Shown: positions 33,201 through 45,456, numbered from the stretch's first letter. The stretch: DNA of 64,000 bases from Setomelanomma holmii (GCA_010015745.1 ML978254.1:1-64000); one strand, 5' to 3'. Translations and numbers: made by a program. The notes: generated by a model not told the origin, from the letters alone.

Positions 33201-34162
33201 TCGTGGCTCAGCTTGCGACGGTGCAGGCTCGAGTAGCTTGAGACGGGACGAATGCCACGCCCGGGCGACATTGGTGATATGGGTGATCGCACACGCTTCC
33301 GCCATGTCCGCCACAGCCGGCCCAGCGCCGAGTTCAGTGCAATCTTCTCCACGTCTGGCTCCTCAATCACGAGCCGCTCCAACGCTGGCTCTTCCGCGTG
33401 CTCGCCCTGCTGTGCGAGCTTCTTCATCTTGGCAGCCATGCGCGCGAAAGCTGCAGAGCCAGCCACCAGCAGCGTCTGCTCAGCGATGGACTCGACAACC
33501 GAGGTGAGGAAGATGGCCGACGCCCACGACACCAGCCCGGCCTCGTCATCCTCGTCCTCATCCATACTGAGCCCGCGCTCCTGCTGGACGTACTTGTCTT
33601 CGTCCTCGTCTTCCAGCTCGCCCAGGCGCGTATAGACCATGATGCGCAGCCGCGTGCGCTTCCACACCTTCTCCACGTCCCACTTGTCCACCGGCCGCCC
33701 ATCCTGCGCTGGGAACTCCTCGTCCTCGCCCGCTAGGAGCCCCTCGAGCTCCTCATCGGCGGCTTCTGTAGCCTCGCGGGCCAGGCGCGGCTTGAGTACG
33801 TCGGCGATGGCGGGTCGGATGGCGGTTAGCGACGGGGAGCGTGCGGATGAGAGAAAGGCAAACAACAGGTGGTCGAGGAAGGCATTGAGCAGCGACAAGG
33901 CCTGCTCGGAGAAGACGGCGTTCTCGAGCTCCTCGCTCTCAGCGTCATCGTCTCGCAACTGCGTATTGTGATGATCTGTGACGATCTGACTTGCGACCGA
34001 GGCCGCAATGTATTGAGGATTTGGCCGTACCGTCGAGGGCATGGGCATCTGGAATGTAATGGAGCTCGCGACCGAAGGCCTATCGCTACTGAAGGAGGGT
34101 GCTCGTGATGACCGGGCAGAGGCCATGTCCCCTTGGTCCAGCGATTGCGTATGGCGGTGCAT
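30265..34162 (-). CDS. Large disordered protein with four DLxDFIRxxGPP motifs
   Basis: Two exons (34162-31625 and 31572-30265), joined over a 52-nt intron (GTGAGT, branch CTGAC, CAG), give 1281 residues. The Met at residue 13 is an alternative start. About residues 75-150 look folded and helical (LLNAFLDHLLFAFLSSARS... and AIADVLKPRLAREA), followed by an acidic region and a helical stretch with SIAEQTLLVAG. The rest is Ser/Pro/charged and disordered. In the last third a motif recurs four times: FADFIRSTGPSP (about 922-937), DLIDFIRQGPP (about 1001), SLMDFLNGMDPP (about 1142) and DLAEFLRNSGPP (about 1235). I believe it is a conserved ascomycete family, but I cannot name a function. The motif resembles that of the protein encoded at 25923-27839. 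Confidence 0.85.
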
Positions 34163-36646
34163 TTTGGCGGCGGCTGCGGCCTCACTATATTACGACGGTC
34201 AGCACCGCAGCACGAGATCTGCGCTCAATGTATGCGGTGCTTGCACAGAGCACTGAGTACATGCGCTGTTACTGGACGATGTCGAGCTAAGCTGAGCGCG
34301 GAACGAGCAAAAGCAATGTACGAACGCAAAGGGTCCAGCACTAGCAACCGTATTGATGATAATAAATGAATGGCAAGGGCAGTCAACTGTCCATTGATGC
34401 TGAATTGCGGATGGGAGAGGACAAGAAGACGGCCACAATAGTCGAACAACTGTCGCGCGATTTGGTGCAGGTGGTGCTGCTGGCTAGCTGCTTGCAACCA
34501 CCGATTACAGCAAGACAGGCCCCTAAAACAAACTTTGGAGGCCATGCCTCGTGCCGCATGAATCGCGGACCACGCTATTCCCGTCTGCGCACACCCTTCC
34601 AATGGTACCTGCGCAGTGGAAGAAGGTGACGCAGCTGTCCGCACGATTCTCTGGTATCAGGTTGTGGTACCAGGTCGTGGTACCTACAGTCATTATTCCG
34701 CTGTTGTAAACGTGGAACCTGCGTTGCTCGTTCTGCCCGTTACCGACGACTCGCGCACGATGCAGTCCATCTAGCAGTCATGCAGTGCTCTCGGCCTCTC
34801 CTGACTCAAGACGCCGACGAAGATGTGAGCCATGGGTGTGCATCGCACATGTCAGAATGCCCGTTAAATCTCCGGGTCCGACAGGGTCAACATGTCGCAC
34901 TACTATTGAAGCGTACAGCTCCCGAAACACACGAAAGACGCTGGTCCCCGACCTCGTCTTCTCAAGGTTTGCAGTGCCCAATCCATTGAGGAGTTCTTCT
35001 TGGTGTATTGTACCTGCGCTCATACCACTCGTAACAGCCTCGTCCGCGACGTGCGTGTCTTCCGGTTCTGCTAATTGGTTCGGCACCATCCACAGATCTT
35101 CTTTCGCTAATCTCAGGGGTGCGGTCATCCGTCACCTCGCCGTCTGCTGCGAACTCACGCTCTTAGCTCTGGAAAATTGTCGCCATGGTTACGACGCTTT
35201 TGGTAAAAATTGAATAATCCAAGGCTGCTTGAATGAGTTTCCCTGATTCACGAAGGATGAAGCGGACGCCTGTCAATACTGTGGACCTGGTATGGTTCAC
35301 CGGGACCCGGCTAAATCCACACGATCCTACAATTACAGTCCATACCAGTTTGCTAGAACCCGAAGCTCTTGTCGTAGACATAGACCAAATGCCTCGCATT
35401 TGCGTTTCGGTAGACCTGCTCAGAAGCAACCTGGATTGCTGTAAGCACCCAGAACATTGTAGCCAAACGGTAGCAAACTCACCGCGCTGGATGCTCGTGC
35501 ATGGCGTTGCTCACTTGTTTTGATTGGAGTCTAACTGTTGTAGCTGCCTGCACGTGGTTGCGCATAATTGCGCCCGCATGCTGCTTGTTGACGTACTTGC
35601 CTAATTGGAAAGGTTCAACGCGGGCATGGATTGCAGTAAAGCCGGGTTCAAATGGGTTCACATCACTCCAGAGTCTGCACCCTCAACTTCTGCACCACGA
35701 GTCAATAGCACCGAAGATTGCATTGCTACCGCTGTGCGTAGAGCACCTCACCTACCGTCAAGTTGGAACAATTGGCACCGTAGAAGACACAAAATCTGGC
35801 GTGTGTTGTTGTATACTTGCAGCCCCCAAGAATAACCACTTGAGTGTCCATGTTTGCACTGGCACAGAACACACTTGTCCAAATCGATATATGCCTGTTT
35901 CACGTGCAAATCCTCAATCTACTTGCATCCTCATTGTCTGTGGAAACATGCAATCCTGCTGAGTGGATTTCAGTAGATAGCGCGTTATTGGTAGACGCGA
36001 CTCCGCTCGACTCGTTCGCCTCTTGTCCCCAGTAAGATGGAGTGCTGAGCTGATGTATAAAGCTGCGCTGACAGTCTGATGTCTGCAAGTTGCGGATTTT
36101 GTCGCTTGTTATTCGGGACAAGTCAGGCAGGAGCAACTCTGGGTTACTGTTACCTCATGAGCAGCTCTGATTGGTCAACGCGGGGCAACCTTCCTGCTTC
36201 TCCTCACTTCACTTACAACTCCGACATTGCGCTTTACTTCGAGAGCTTTACTCAGCAACACTAAGCTCCTGTAAGATTTCACCTGAACGGACCCCTACGA
36301 TTGCGTGGCCTAGGGGTTTGGTGAGTTGTCGTTGGGAGCTTAGGAACCATTCTTCAACCAAAGCATCCTCTGACCGTTGCACACAGCATGTCCTCTCGTG
36401 GCCAACATAGAGGCTCCTAGAATACGAGCAGCCTTAAGTTACCACTAACGTAACTGGACACGCGCATGGCTTCCAAGATTCTCACGTCCTCGCCTAGGAC
36501 TTGGACTGTCCCACTCTACGGTTAGCATAGTGTGGTGTTTGCACACAACACCTATTGAAGCGGCGATTTGAGACGCCAACAGCTGCCACCCATAGTTCAG
36601 ACCCGACTAAAAATCGGTATGAGCTTGGAGTCTTGAAAGGGGGCCA

Positions 36647-36691
36647 GGTCTGTCCGGTCTGTCCGGTCTGTCCGGCCTGTCTGGTCTGTCG
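36647..36691. repeat. 9-bp tandem repeat, five units
   Basis: GGTCTGTCC is repeated five times head to tail; units 4 and 5 have single-base changes. The 9-bp period keeps a frame open on either strand (Gly-Gln-Thr-like on minus), which accounts for the open frame at 36494-36928. Confidence 0.9.
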
Positions 36692-39357
36692 CTGCGATCT
36701 TTGACCTTCCGTCCCAGGACCAGGACTGGGCAAGCCGGTCAGTTTCAGGCTCCTTTTCGTCACAAATTGTCGAGTTGGAAGCATTCGGGCATTTTCATGC
36801 TTTGCCTGGTGTAGTCTGCTCGCAACAATGAGAGCGAGAATGAGAGCATCAATTGCCACGCCACTCTTGCGTGATTGCAGATGCAGCCACCTCTGGACCA
36901 AGAGAGACAACGTCAGGACTCGACGCATAAGCTTTAGTCGCCATCGAATCCTGACGACGATCGAAGAGCAATGGAAGGTGATGGTGCGGCCAAGCTACGG
37001 GATGCTCGTCGGTGTCTGGCCTCGCAGCAACCCAAGAGCAACCCAAGGCCGACTTCCAGGATTGGGCGTGCCGATGCGATTGTCAAACGCGTCAAACGGT
37101 CGAAGTCAGGCTGCCATCTTCGCTCGGCGTTAAAGTAGATTTCACCGAGTGGATTTGCCAATGCTTCGGTACTTCATCAACCGACAAGCCAAGGTCAACA
37201 GCAGCCTTGCGGCCGTGCGGGAGTCTTGCCCCCCGAATAAGAACCCTACAGTGTAGAATGTAAGTGCATTAAACCCTAGGTTGTGAATGGCGAAGCGCTC
37301 AACGGTCATAAATTAGGGTGCTTGTCAACCTCGATGATTTAGACCCTACACTGCGCAGCAAACGCATCATGTACCCACGGTCAGACAGCAACGAGCTAAC
37401 CCCAGATTACCACACCGCTGGCCACCCCAGAATACTTAGCTCCCGACGAATCGGCCGCAATCCCCAGATCTGCCCGTCTCGTTCCGGGCTCAACGTTGCG
37501 CAAGCCTGGATGTGCTGCAGGTACAAACGCCCTTGCCACCGCACCGAAGTCGCATGGCCCGGCATGCTGTCTCCCACATCCAAGTGAGGAAGAAGAGGCG
37601 TGCGGCGAAACGGTCGATTGGCGATTGCCTGGCAAAGTGTGTTTGGCCGACAGTCTATTCACGACGCCCATAATATCGACAAATCGATGGAGCTTCCCTA
37701 GTTCACGACGCCCACCACACCAGCTACAAGCCGTTCGAAGCCCCAGCGCATGCCAGGAACCATCGATGCGATTTCTGGTGATACTTTCCTTCTTAGTGTC
37801 CACTGCGCACAATCGAGCAAACAGTGGTCAAGCGTGACCATCCCTAGCGAAGCCAACCAGAACCACCTCAGCCGTATGGTTCCTTGATCAGCAAGCCTTG
37901 ATATGAGGAAAATTAAGCATATCTTGCGCCCTTACCGCACGTAGAAAAGTCCTTTGGCCATGCCCGATATGGAAGATGACACCGCCACATGCACGGATGC
38001 CAGCCTGAACGTCATGCTCAACATCTGAGAGTTCTTCAGACCTTTATCATGACGGTCAGTACATTATCCATGGCTTTTTGTCGAATGTCGAGGTAGCTGA
38101 GAGAGCACACAACTCATGAGCTTTGAGAGGCGCTCAGCGCCGGCCCACGTTACGTTTACGAATCGAATAACAGATTGTGGCTTATCTCTTGGCATATCCA
38201 TGCAGGCTATGCGCCCCGCTGCGGCTCCAGCCCCAACGTCTGCTGCGCGATATTGCGTCGCCGACATCGCGATGCGGCTTTTTCAACTGCGTTGGGCTAG
38301 ACATCGCGGCCAACGCAAAGGTCACCCAAACCCGTGGGGTTCGGAGAAGTGGAGAAATGGGGGAATGGATGTGCAGCTTTCCATTATGGCGAGTTTTTAC
38401 ATATGCGTCCTGTGTGATTCGTCGCAGCATTTTAGAGATACCTGACGACACACATGCAGTTGCTTTTGGCTGTACTGCAGACGGGCATGCGCGCTGCAGC
38501 ACGAATGTGGAGCAGTGGCCTGTACCTGGCGCAGCTTACCTCAGACAAGGATCCAGACGTCAGAATGCTTCTGGAAGGACCAACGCGATGTTGCCCGAGA
38601 GCACGCCCTTCGACCAAGGTTCACGACGGTCAACAGTTCGGCACTGTTGCTGAAAGGCGTCGGCGGCGATATATCTGACTACGAAAAACACTGCTCGAGC
38701 GTCACTGAAGCTCGGATGACAGGCGGCGAGTCACTAGAACCACGGCCATTGGCCGGCCTTATCATTCAAGCTTGAGACCCACGGCAACGCCTCTTTAGCA
38801 CCAATTCCAGATTGTGTCGCATGCAGGTGCTGCACGATGCATCCGACCTCAGGGTTCAAGTTCTTCCGTGCACAGGGACCACGCCAGCCGTTTGGAGGCA
38901 GTCTGAGGTCACTGATAGCGTATGAGTGACTCTGAGTATGAAGCGGTGTATAGCCATGGTGAACGAAGTCATGACCAATATCATGATATTAAATGTAATT
39001 ATAGAATACTGGTTGTGTGTGCGCGACGCTATCCAGCGACAAGGCGGCCAAAAACGGAACTTTTCTGTGGAACGTCAGCGGAATGCCGAGCTGGATAGTT
39101 TGCACAGGGGACGCAACAGCAATTCGCATCAGCACATCTGGGGGCGTAGACTACCGGAGGTGTGGTTCAACAGCAGCGGCGGAGAGTAGGCGAGTGGGTT
39201 CGGAACCAATCCCAGCATTGCAACGACTGATTATTGCTCTGCGTTTCTTCTTCATCCCACTCCCACGGAAGCTGTTCGGCGAAGGGCCAGGGGTCCTAAG
39301 TATCTCACCAGAATTAGCCCCGCCACAGACCGAACAACTTGACCCAGCCGACGCTCT

Positions 39358-39364
39358 TATAAAG
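39358..39364 (+). promoter_or_regulatory. TATA box of glutamine synthetase
   Basis: TATAAAG lies 157 bp upstream of the ATG at 39515 and is followed by a long C/T-rich leader (CTCTCC..., CTTTCTCCTCC...) typical of strongly expressed fungal genes. Confidence 0.7.
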
Positions 39365-39514
39365 ATAGCCTGGCGCGTCCTTATCTATCGCCTCTCCACA
39401 TTCACGTACACTTTCTCCTCCTCGTCCTATATCTACCACTCTTCCAGGACACAGTACCTTGTTCCCAAACACCAGTACAACCTCACAACCTAACACCACA
39501 CACATATCACAGTC

Positions 39515-41130
39515 ATGGTATGCCACACGAGCACCGCGCCTATGACTGGCCTTCAACGAACACGATTGCTAACTACAGCTACAGGCGGAATCAACAATCA
39601 TCTCCAATGCTGCGAACGTACGTTGCACCTACTCGTGTGCCTTCGAGGTCCCCACTAATGCGCCATTACAGCTCAAGAAATACCTCGACCTGCCCCAGAA
39701 GGGTAAGGTTATGGCCGAGTATATTTGGATAGACGGCTCCAACGGCATTCGCTCAAAGTCAAAGGTGAGCAACTTTCGTCCCACCCGTCAACTTCTACCT
39801 TCCTGCGTCATTTGCAAGCACCCGCATGCCCGCTGCTTGTCTGCTAGCCTCGATCTCGGCCCACAGGCTGGGCAGGCGACCGATGGCAATCTGCACACAC
39901 GATACACATCTTGGAGGTTGCATGCAGCAATTGGCGATCGCAGGCACTTTTGGTCGTTCTGTATGACCTCATGGGCGCCAATCGCACCTGCGTTTGTTTT
40001 CTTATCGTGTGGCTTGCAGGTCTGGTCGGAAGGTGCCCCGCGCCTGCACGATACCCCGCGGACAAACAATACACCCACGCTATGAGCGCATACTAACAGC
40101 AACCCAGACTCTCAGCAAGAAGGTCGAGAGCATCAAGGATCTCTCAGAATGGAACTTTGACGGCTCGTCGACAGGCCAGGCGCCCGGCGACAACTCGGAT
40201 GTCTACCTCCGCCCCGTCGCATACTTCCCCGATCCTTTCCGCCTAGGCGACAATGTTCTCGTCATGTGCGAGACGTACATGTCGGATGGCTCGCCCAACG
40301 CGTACAACTTCCGCCACGACGCCAACTTGATCTTCGAGAAGCACGCCGAGCACGGCTTCTGGTTCGGTCTGGAGCAGGAGTACACTCTTCTCGACGAGTT
40401 TGGCTGGCCATATGGCTGGCCCAAGAACGGCTTCCCCGCGCCCCAGGGACCTTACTACTGCGGTGTCGGTACCGGCAAGGTCTTCTGCCGTGACATTGTT
40501 GAGGCTCACTACAAGGCCTGCATGTACGCTGAGGTCGCCATCTCCGGCACCAACGCCGAGGTCATGCCTGCTCAGTGGGAGTACCAAGTCGGTCCATGCC
40601 CGGGCATCTCTCTCGGTGACCAGCTCTGGATGTCGCGCTTCCTCCTCCACCGCATTGCCGAGGAGTTTGGTGCCAAGGTCACCTTCGCGCCCAAGCCCAT
40701 TCCTGGTGACTGGAACGGCGCCGGTCTGCACACCAACGTGTCCACCAACGAGACTCGTGCCGATGGCGGTATGAAGGCCATCGAGGCTGCAATGGAGAAG
40801 CTATCGAAACGCCAGAAGGAGCACATGTCTGTCTACGGCTCAGACAATCAGCTGCGCATGACCGGCAAGCACGAGACGGCGTCGTACGACAAGTTCACCT
40901 GGGGTGTTGCCAACCGTGGCTCATCCGTCCGTATCCCTCGCGCCGTTGCTGCGGAGAACAAGGGCTACTTCGAGGACCGCCGCCCCGCGTCCAATGCCGA
41001 CCCATATCAGATCACCGGCATCATTGCCGAGACCATGTTCGGCAAGGTCGACGGTGCTGATGTCGCTAGGTTTGCTGCCAAGGCTGAGGCCGTCGAGACC
41101 GAGATGGTCGTCGAGGTTGCCAAGCCATAG
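39515..41130 (+). CDS. glnA: Glutamine synthetase (GSII)
   Basis: Catalyses ATP-dependent glutamine formation from glutamate and ammonia in the cytosol; the central step of nitrogen assimilation. Four exons: 39515-39517 (the ATG alone), 39585-39617, 39672-39764 and 40108-41130, giving 383 residues. The N-terminus reads MAESTIISNAANLKKYLDLP. Landmarks are AEYIWIDGSNG, WNFDGSSTGQAPGDNSD, the metal-site GLEQEYTLLD, EVMPAQWEYQVGPC, the ATP-site PGDWNGAGLHTN, and SSVRIPR. Length is slightly above the 355-375 usual for fungal GSII. Intron 3 is 343 nt, several times longer than any other intron in the window, with a perfect TACTAAC branch. Convergent with Med1. Confidence 0.97.
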
Positions 41131-41663
41131 ATGTTTTGTTCGCCATACCCCTTCTTCCTCCCTTTAGACAGATCAACGTCGTTGGTGAGCAGAGTGCTCT
41201 ACCATCAACTCACAACTTCACCACCACCACCACATACCCCTATTCTGCACTGTGCAGCGGGAGTCTAGCATGAATGGAACGTTTGCATGTATTTACCTAC
41301 GTGCAACGAATCAAGATCTACCTACTTCAACTTGTTTGCCTTGCTTCCCATGATATGGGACAATTGATGTTCACGTAATCGTTAATGCATATATCAAGCT
41401 ATACTTCCACGAGCGATGTGTGTTTGTTATTATTGTGATGTCTGTGAGTGCTGATGGGATCAAACTATGTCACGACATGTGGTCTAACTTGTAGGTCAAA
41501 ATCCACTGGAAGGCGCGGCTGAGCTCATCTGGCTCCATCCTCTTTCACATTGGCGCCTACAAGTGCTACGTTAGGGCTATCCATCCATGCTCTTTCTATT
41601 GTTCTGTCTCCAAAGATAGACCAAGAGCAACCACGATTGAGTGCTATATGCACCTTCATGGCA
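41131..41663. other. Convergent 3' region, glutamine synthetase/Med1
   Basis: 533 bp between two convergent genes; both 3' UTRs should lie here. No supported frame. Confidence 0.45.
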
Positions 41664-43970
41664 TCAACCCATCCAGCCTTTTCCGACCTCCCGCCTCAGC
41701 CACTCTGCCCAAACGCCCACATTCCCAACGATATCAAGCGCCCGGCTTATTCTCTTGATCTTACCCTCTACCACCTCCGCGGCATCCATGTCCACGTCGC
41801 CGTCTTCCTTCGCAGGCGGAACGTTAACGATGTTCTGTTCTGCCACTACGATCTCGCCGTTGGCATGGATGTCTAGCGTGATGCTCAAGGGAGCGTGGGT
41901 CGGGGCTGTAGACGCGTCGGAGATGAGGAGATCCGAAAGCAAGTCGGACATGGACGAGAGCGTTTGTGGATTTGGTGAGGTCGCTGACGGGTGTGGAACG
42001 TAGAAAGTCAGGCGGGGAGCGGGTGGTGTATAGGACAGGTTGACGTCAATTTGCAAACCTTCGCTATCCTTTTCGGCAAGAGGTGTCGGCGGTGGAGACA
42101 GTGGGTTTGACGAGTTTAGCTCTGTTGGTTTGGCTTCCTTTTCGAAGAACGACTCGCACAGAAGCGATGTTGTGAGCGCGTACTGGCGTAGTGTTGGAAG
42201 CATCTCGACTAGCTGCTTGGGATGTGAGAATGGCAAGCTGTCTAGTGTTCGGCTGTACTCAATCTTGGGAAGGTAGAGGCTCATGATGTGCCTCTCGTCC
42301 GTCTCATTGCCTTCTGTGTCGACTCTCAAGATTTTCCGCGAGCTTCGTATCTCGTGTGTGGATTCTGCAACACCCATCATGCCCGGGTCTATCTCGCCAG
42401 GCCGCAGTGCGATGCCAACAAATGTGGTAGGTCGGAAGTCTTCGTGTCGTGGCTCGATACCTACGCTCTGGAACAGCTGCACGTGTACGGCGTACGGGAC
42501 GACGAGTGGCGGATTGAACTTGGCAACAAAACGTATATTGGGTAAGCGACCAGGTGCCGAGGTCAAGTCCATGGCTTCTTCGGTTGGTGCCGCAGGTTCG
42601 AGATATGTCGGCTTTGGATCCTGCCAGTCTAGCGATGGTGTGTCCAAGAGAATACTATCAATTGTGGCGTTTGCATCGCTCGCATCTGCCGGCTTCTCGA
42701 TCTTGTCACTGATCCACTCGTTCGAGATGCGTATTGGATTGTAGAGCGTTGATGGTGAAGATTCGCATTCGATGGTCAAGGAGTACACGTGGATGTTTTC
42801 AGCATTGTCGTCTTCCAGATAGGAGGTGTGTGTCTGAGGGTCAATTTCCATCTTCTCCTTGCCCTTCTTCGACTGCGCTGGAGTTTTCGCAGACACCATC
42901 TGCCGCCTGTCCATCCAGTACTCCAAGCTCAGTCCCAGGCACGATCCACCGTTCAGCCTAGGCCGTCCGCTCTTCTTGCAGAGCACTTCGCGCTCAGCTT
43001 TATGACTCCTGTGTGGCGTGTTTGCCGCGAATACTGCCAGCGCCATCTTCTTCTCGTGCTCAAACAGCTTGCGCAAGCTGATATATACACCAGCGATGGC
43101 ATTGTAGCAGCTCACCCCTCCGTTCTGTGGGTTTCCAAGTTTGTCCAGATTCAGCAGCTTCTCCAGATTCTCGGCGAAGCGCTCGAGGGTCACATTGATC
43201 TTGCCCTGGCCCGGCAGAGGTTTCAAGCTCCGGACCAGAATTGCTGAGCCGGTCGGGCCGAACTGCAGACCCTCTTGCTCACCGTCGAGCCCTGTCTGGA
43301 GATTGACGCTTGCTATCTCGTCATCCTTGAAGGTAATGTCGCATACGGCCTCGTCTCCGATCAACAGCATCCAGCTGTGCGCCTCAGCTGCGTTCTTCTC
43401 AACCTGGACGCCCAGTCTCTTGCAGAGCGCGAGCAGCCCCTCTTCACTTACGCGCCCTGGCTTGCGCGCAATAATTTCGATTATGCTCTGCAGTCTCCGG
43501 CTTCTTTCTGCCTCGTCTGCACGGCCCATTGCGCTCGCGCTCATGCCCAGACTTGACATGCCCAGCCCACTCATGCTGATGCCCATGCCCACACCGCCCA
43601 TTCCCGCGCTCGCGTCGTTGAGCATGTTCAGCACCGCGGGGGAGTCGTAGGAGAGCATGTTGGTGTTGCCGGTATGGGGCACGCTGCGCGGGACAGGAGA
43701 TGAGAAGGCGGGGAGCTGCTTGGAGGGCGTGTTCGATGAGGGCGTGGGTGTGGTCATGTTTGCGGGTGCTGGAGGCTGTATTATATCTTGTGCGGATGGT
43801 GGTGGCGGTGATGCTACAGGCGCTGGCGCTTGCACCGTCAAAGCCTTTCTAAGGCATTCGTTGTGCCATGGGGCTGTACTACCGGTGTGGAGTGAAGGAG
43901 CGTGGTCGTCGTTTATGGGACGGCGCGCAATGGGGAGTTCGCGCGACCCAGGGCTTGGCACTGCCAACAT
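41664..43970 (-). CDS. MED1: Mediator complex subunit 1
   Basis: 768 residues without introns from the ATG at 43970. The ATG at 43757 (697 residues, MTTPTPSSNTPSKQ) is an equally good or better start, since the first 71 residues are Pro-rich and non-conserved. The Med1 domain begins at SRRLQSIIEIIARKPGRVSEEGLLALCKRLG and includes ILIGDEAVCDITF-like and GKINVTLERFAENLEKLLNLDKLG blocks. These are typical of fungal Med1, a subunit of the Mediator middle module that links activators to RNA polymerase II. A Met/Gly/Ser-rich segment (GGVGMGISMSGLGMSSLGM) precedes the domain. Confidence 0.9.
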   Translation of the reverse strand: MLAVPSPGSRELPIARRPINDDHAPSLHTGSTAPWHNECLRKALTVQAPAPVASPPPPSAQDIIQPPAPANMTTPTPSSNTPSKQLPAFSSPVPRSVPHTGNTNMLSYDSPAVLNMLNDASAGMGGVGMGISMSGLGMSSLGMSASAMGRADEAERSRRLQSIIEIIARKPGRVSEEGLLALCKRLGVQVEKNAAEAHSWMLLIGDEAVCDITFKDDEIASVNLQTGLDGEQEGLQFGPTGSAILVRSLKPLPGQGKINVTLERFAENLEKLLNLDKLGNPQNGGVSCYNAIAGVYISLRKLFEHEKKMALAVFAANTPHRSHKAEREVLCKKSGRPRLNGGSCLGLSLEYWMDRRQMVSAKTPAQSKKGKEKMEIDPQTHTSYLEDDNAENIHVYSLTIECESSPSTLYNPIRISNEWISDKIEKPADASDANATIDSILLDTPSLDWQDPKPTYLEPAAPTEEAMDLTSAPGRLPNIRFVAKFNPPLVVPYAVHVQLFQSVGIEPRHEDFRPTTFVGIALRPGEIDPGMMGVAESTHEIRSSRKILRVDTEGNETDERHIMSLYLPKIEYSRTLDSLPFSHPKQLVEMLPTLRQYALTTSLLCESFFEKEAKPTELNSSNPLSPPPTPLAEKDSEGLQIDVNLSYTPPAPRLTFYVPHPSATSPNPQTLSSMSDLLSDLLISDASTAPTHAPLSITLDIHANGEIVVAEQNIVNVPPAKEDGDVDMDAAEVVEGKIKRISRALDIVGNVGVWAEWLRREVGKGWMG

Positions 43971-44134
43971 AAGTCGTCATTGCTGCACAACATTCATAGA
44001 TCAGAAAGCTACCATGGAAAAGCAGTTAGGTGACTCGAGAGTAGAAGCATTGATTGCGCAATAGTGCGGGGTATCATGTCGCTGTACCAGAATTCCCAAA
44101 CACCGTGACTTGATCGAGTTCGGCCTCTCAGCCT

Positions 44135-44674
44135 TCAGTCAAGCTCCACCACCATGTCATTTTCCCCCACACTCCCTGTGGCTTTTTTCTTCGGCTTGGC
44201 CGTTCTTGACAATCGACCGGTGTTTCTAGCCAAGCCTCGCCCTCCCGTCGTTTTGGTTTGCTGGTTGACGGTGTCAAGTATCTCCTCCAACTCATGATCG
44301 CCCACTGCACGCGTCGCGCCTTGATATTCGATGGCCCGTACCCGCTTCGTTGGTCGCTGCTTTGCCTCTTCGTCCCTCTCAGCCTTGTCCTTGGCTTCTT
44401 GCTCCCATCGCGTGCGAATCTCGTCTTCCGTCTTGTTCTCCATGCTGTGGAAGGAGGCATGGTGGTTGCAGCCGTCGCATTCGTATGAGGAGGCTGACTG
44501 TGCAGTATGTCAGTAAGCAAGTTTCGCAACCGGGCCATGTCCGAGGCGTACCTTCAGCGGATGTAACATGAAGCGCAAGCATGGGCACTTGGGCGATAGA
44601 ACAGAGACCTTGTAGTTACATTGTCCTCTTGGCGCAACGTATCCCATCTGCGTCCAGACATTGGGAGCGGCCAT
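44135..44674 (-). CDS. Small conserved protein with paired Cys motifs
   Basis: Two exons (44674-44552 and 44497-44135) across a 54-nt intron (GTACGC, branch CTGAC, CAG) give 161 residues starting MAAPNVWTQMGY. Cysteines occur as KCPCLRF (exon 1) and YECDGCNHH (exon 2), which could form one zinc-binding site across the splice junction. Then follows FHSMENKTEDEIRTRWEQEAKDKAERDEE, a charged helix, and a basic Lys/Arg-rich tail. I recognise the pattern as a conserved ascomycete protein but know no function. Same strand as Med1 and 164 bp upstream of its start. Confidence 0.8.
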
Positions 44675-45456
44675 TGTCCCTTCAGTTGAGTTGTTGTCAG
44701 CCGTGTCGTGGATCGGGGAGAGTCATGCGGCCGAGATTTTGCATCGAGTGGGATGCGCAGATATCATAGTGAGAAGACCACGTTTGTGACCATCGCGGGC
44801 GAGTGAATGAGGGAGGTGAGAGGCAAACGCGAAACTCGCCCGAAAGCACGTGCGTGAACAGCTTCGAAATTGCCCCGCTTATGCCCCGTTACGTCACTGC
44901 GCAGCACATCTCGGGCAGGACTCCTCAAATGAGCATAACTGTGATTATCTAAAAATGGTGTTACCGATCATGGCTGGCTCGGTCACCGCTTGCTGAAGTG
45001 AGGCTTGTTTTGTGCAAAAGTATGTACTGGCTGTTCGGCGTTTTGAGCGTCTACGGTACGGTCGGATGTATACATGCACGATTTGACATTGGCTTCTGCA
45101 ATTGCACTATCCTCCACAGGTTGCGCGCGCATGCCTTGTGTCTCACCAGTGACCTTGGATACTGGCCCTTCGGCGAATGAACCTGCCGTACGTGTAGTGA
45201 TGCCTTCTGTCCGTAACCACGTCAATTAACCCAGCAGCGTCGGAAGGTGGGTCTAGGCGGGAGGGGACCTTGGATAGCGCGTCTGTCGGTTTCGGAGATC
45301 AGCATCGCGGGGTAGAGTCGCAGTATAAAGCCAATACATCGATGACAGTGCCGGTCATCCACCCTCACTAAGTATTCTTTGTACTTCAACAAGCCCCACC
45401 CGACAACCAACTACACCACAACCATCACAACAACCGACTCTTCAATTAAACCAAAG
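44675..45456. promoter_or_regulatory. Divergent intergenic region with TATA box
   Basis: 782 bp between the minus-strand Cys-motif gene and the + strand GFA gene. TATAAAG at 45324-45330, followed by CCAAT, is 127 bp before the GFA start codon and is the likely core promoter of that gene. No gene is seen inside. Confidence 0.55.

Larger units (their letters stand above)
34163..39514. other. Gene-poor region, 5.3 kb
   Basis: The longest stretch here without a supported gene. All open frames (up to about 158 residues) lack recognisable domains, overlap one another on both strands and have no splice structure. It contains a 9-bp tandem repeat at 36647-36691 and, at the right end, the glutamine synthetase promoter. 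I see no terminal repeats, transposase or reverse-transcriptase motifs. Non-coding RNA or rapidly evolving genes cannot be excluded. Confidence 0.45.

Noticed and set aside
32643..33236. 197-residue plus-strand frame
   Set aside because: Antisense shadow of the large disordered-protein gene, caused by its Ser/Glu-rich codons.
36494..36928. 144-residue minus-strand frame with GQTGQT repeats
   Set aside because: The repeat is the 9-bp tandem tract, whose period keeps the frame open; no other protein-like feature.
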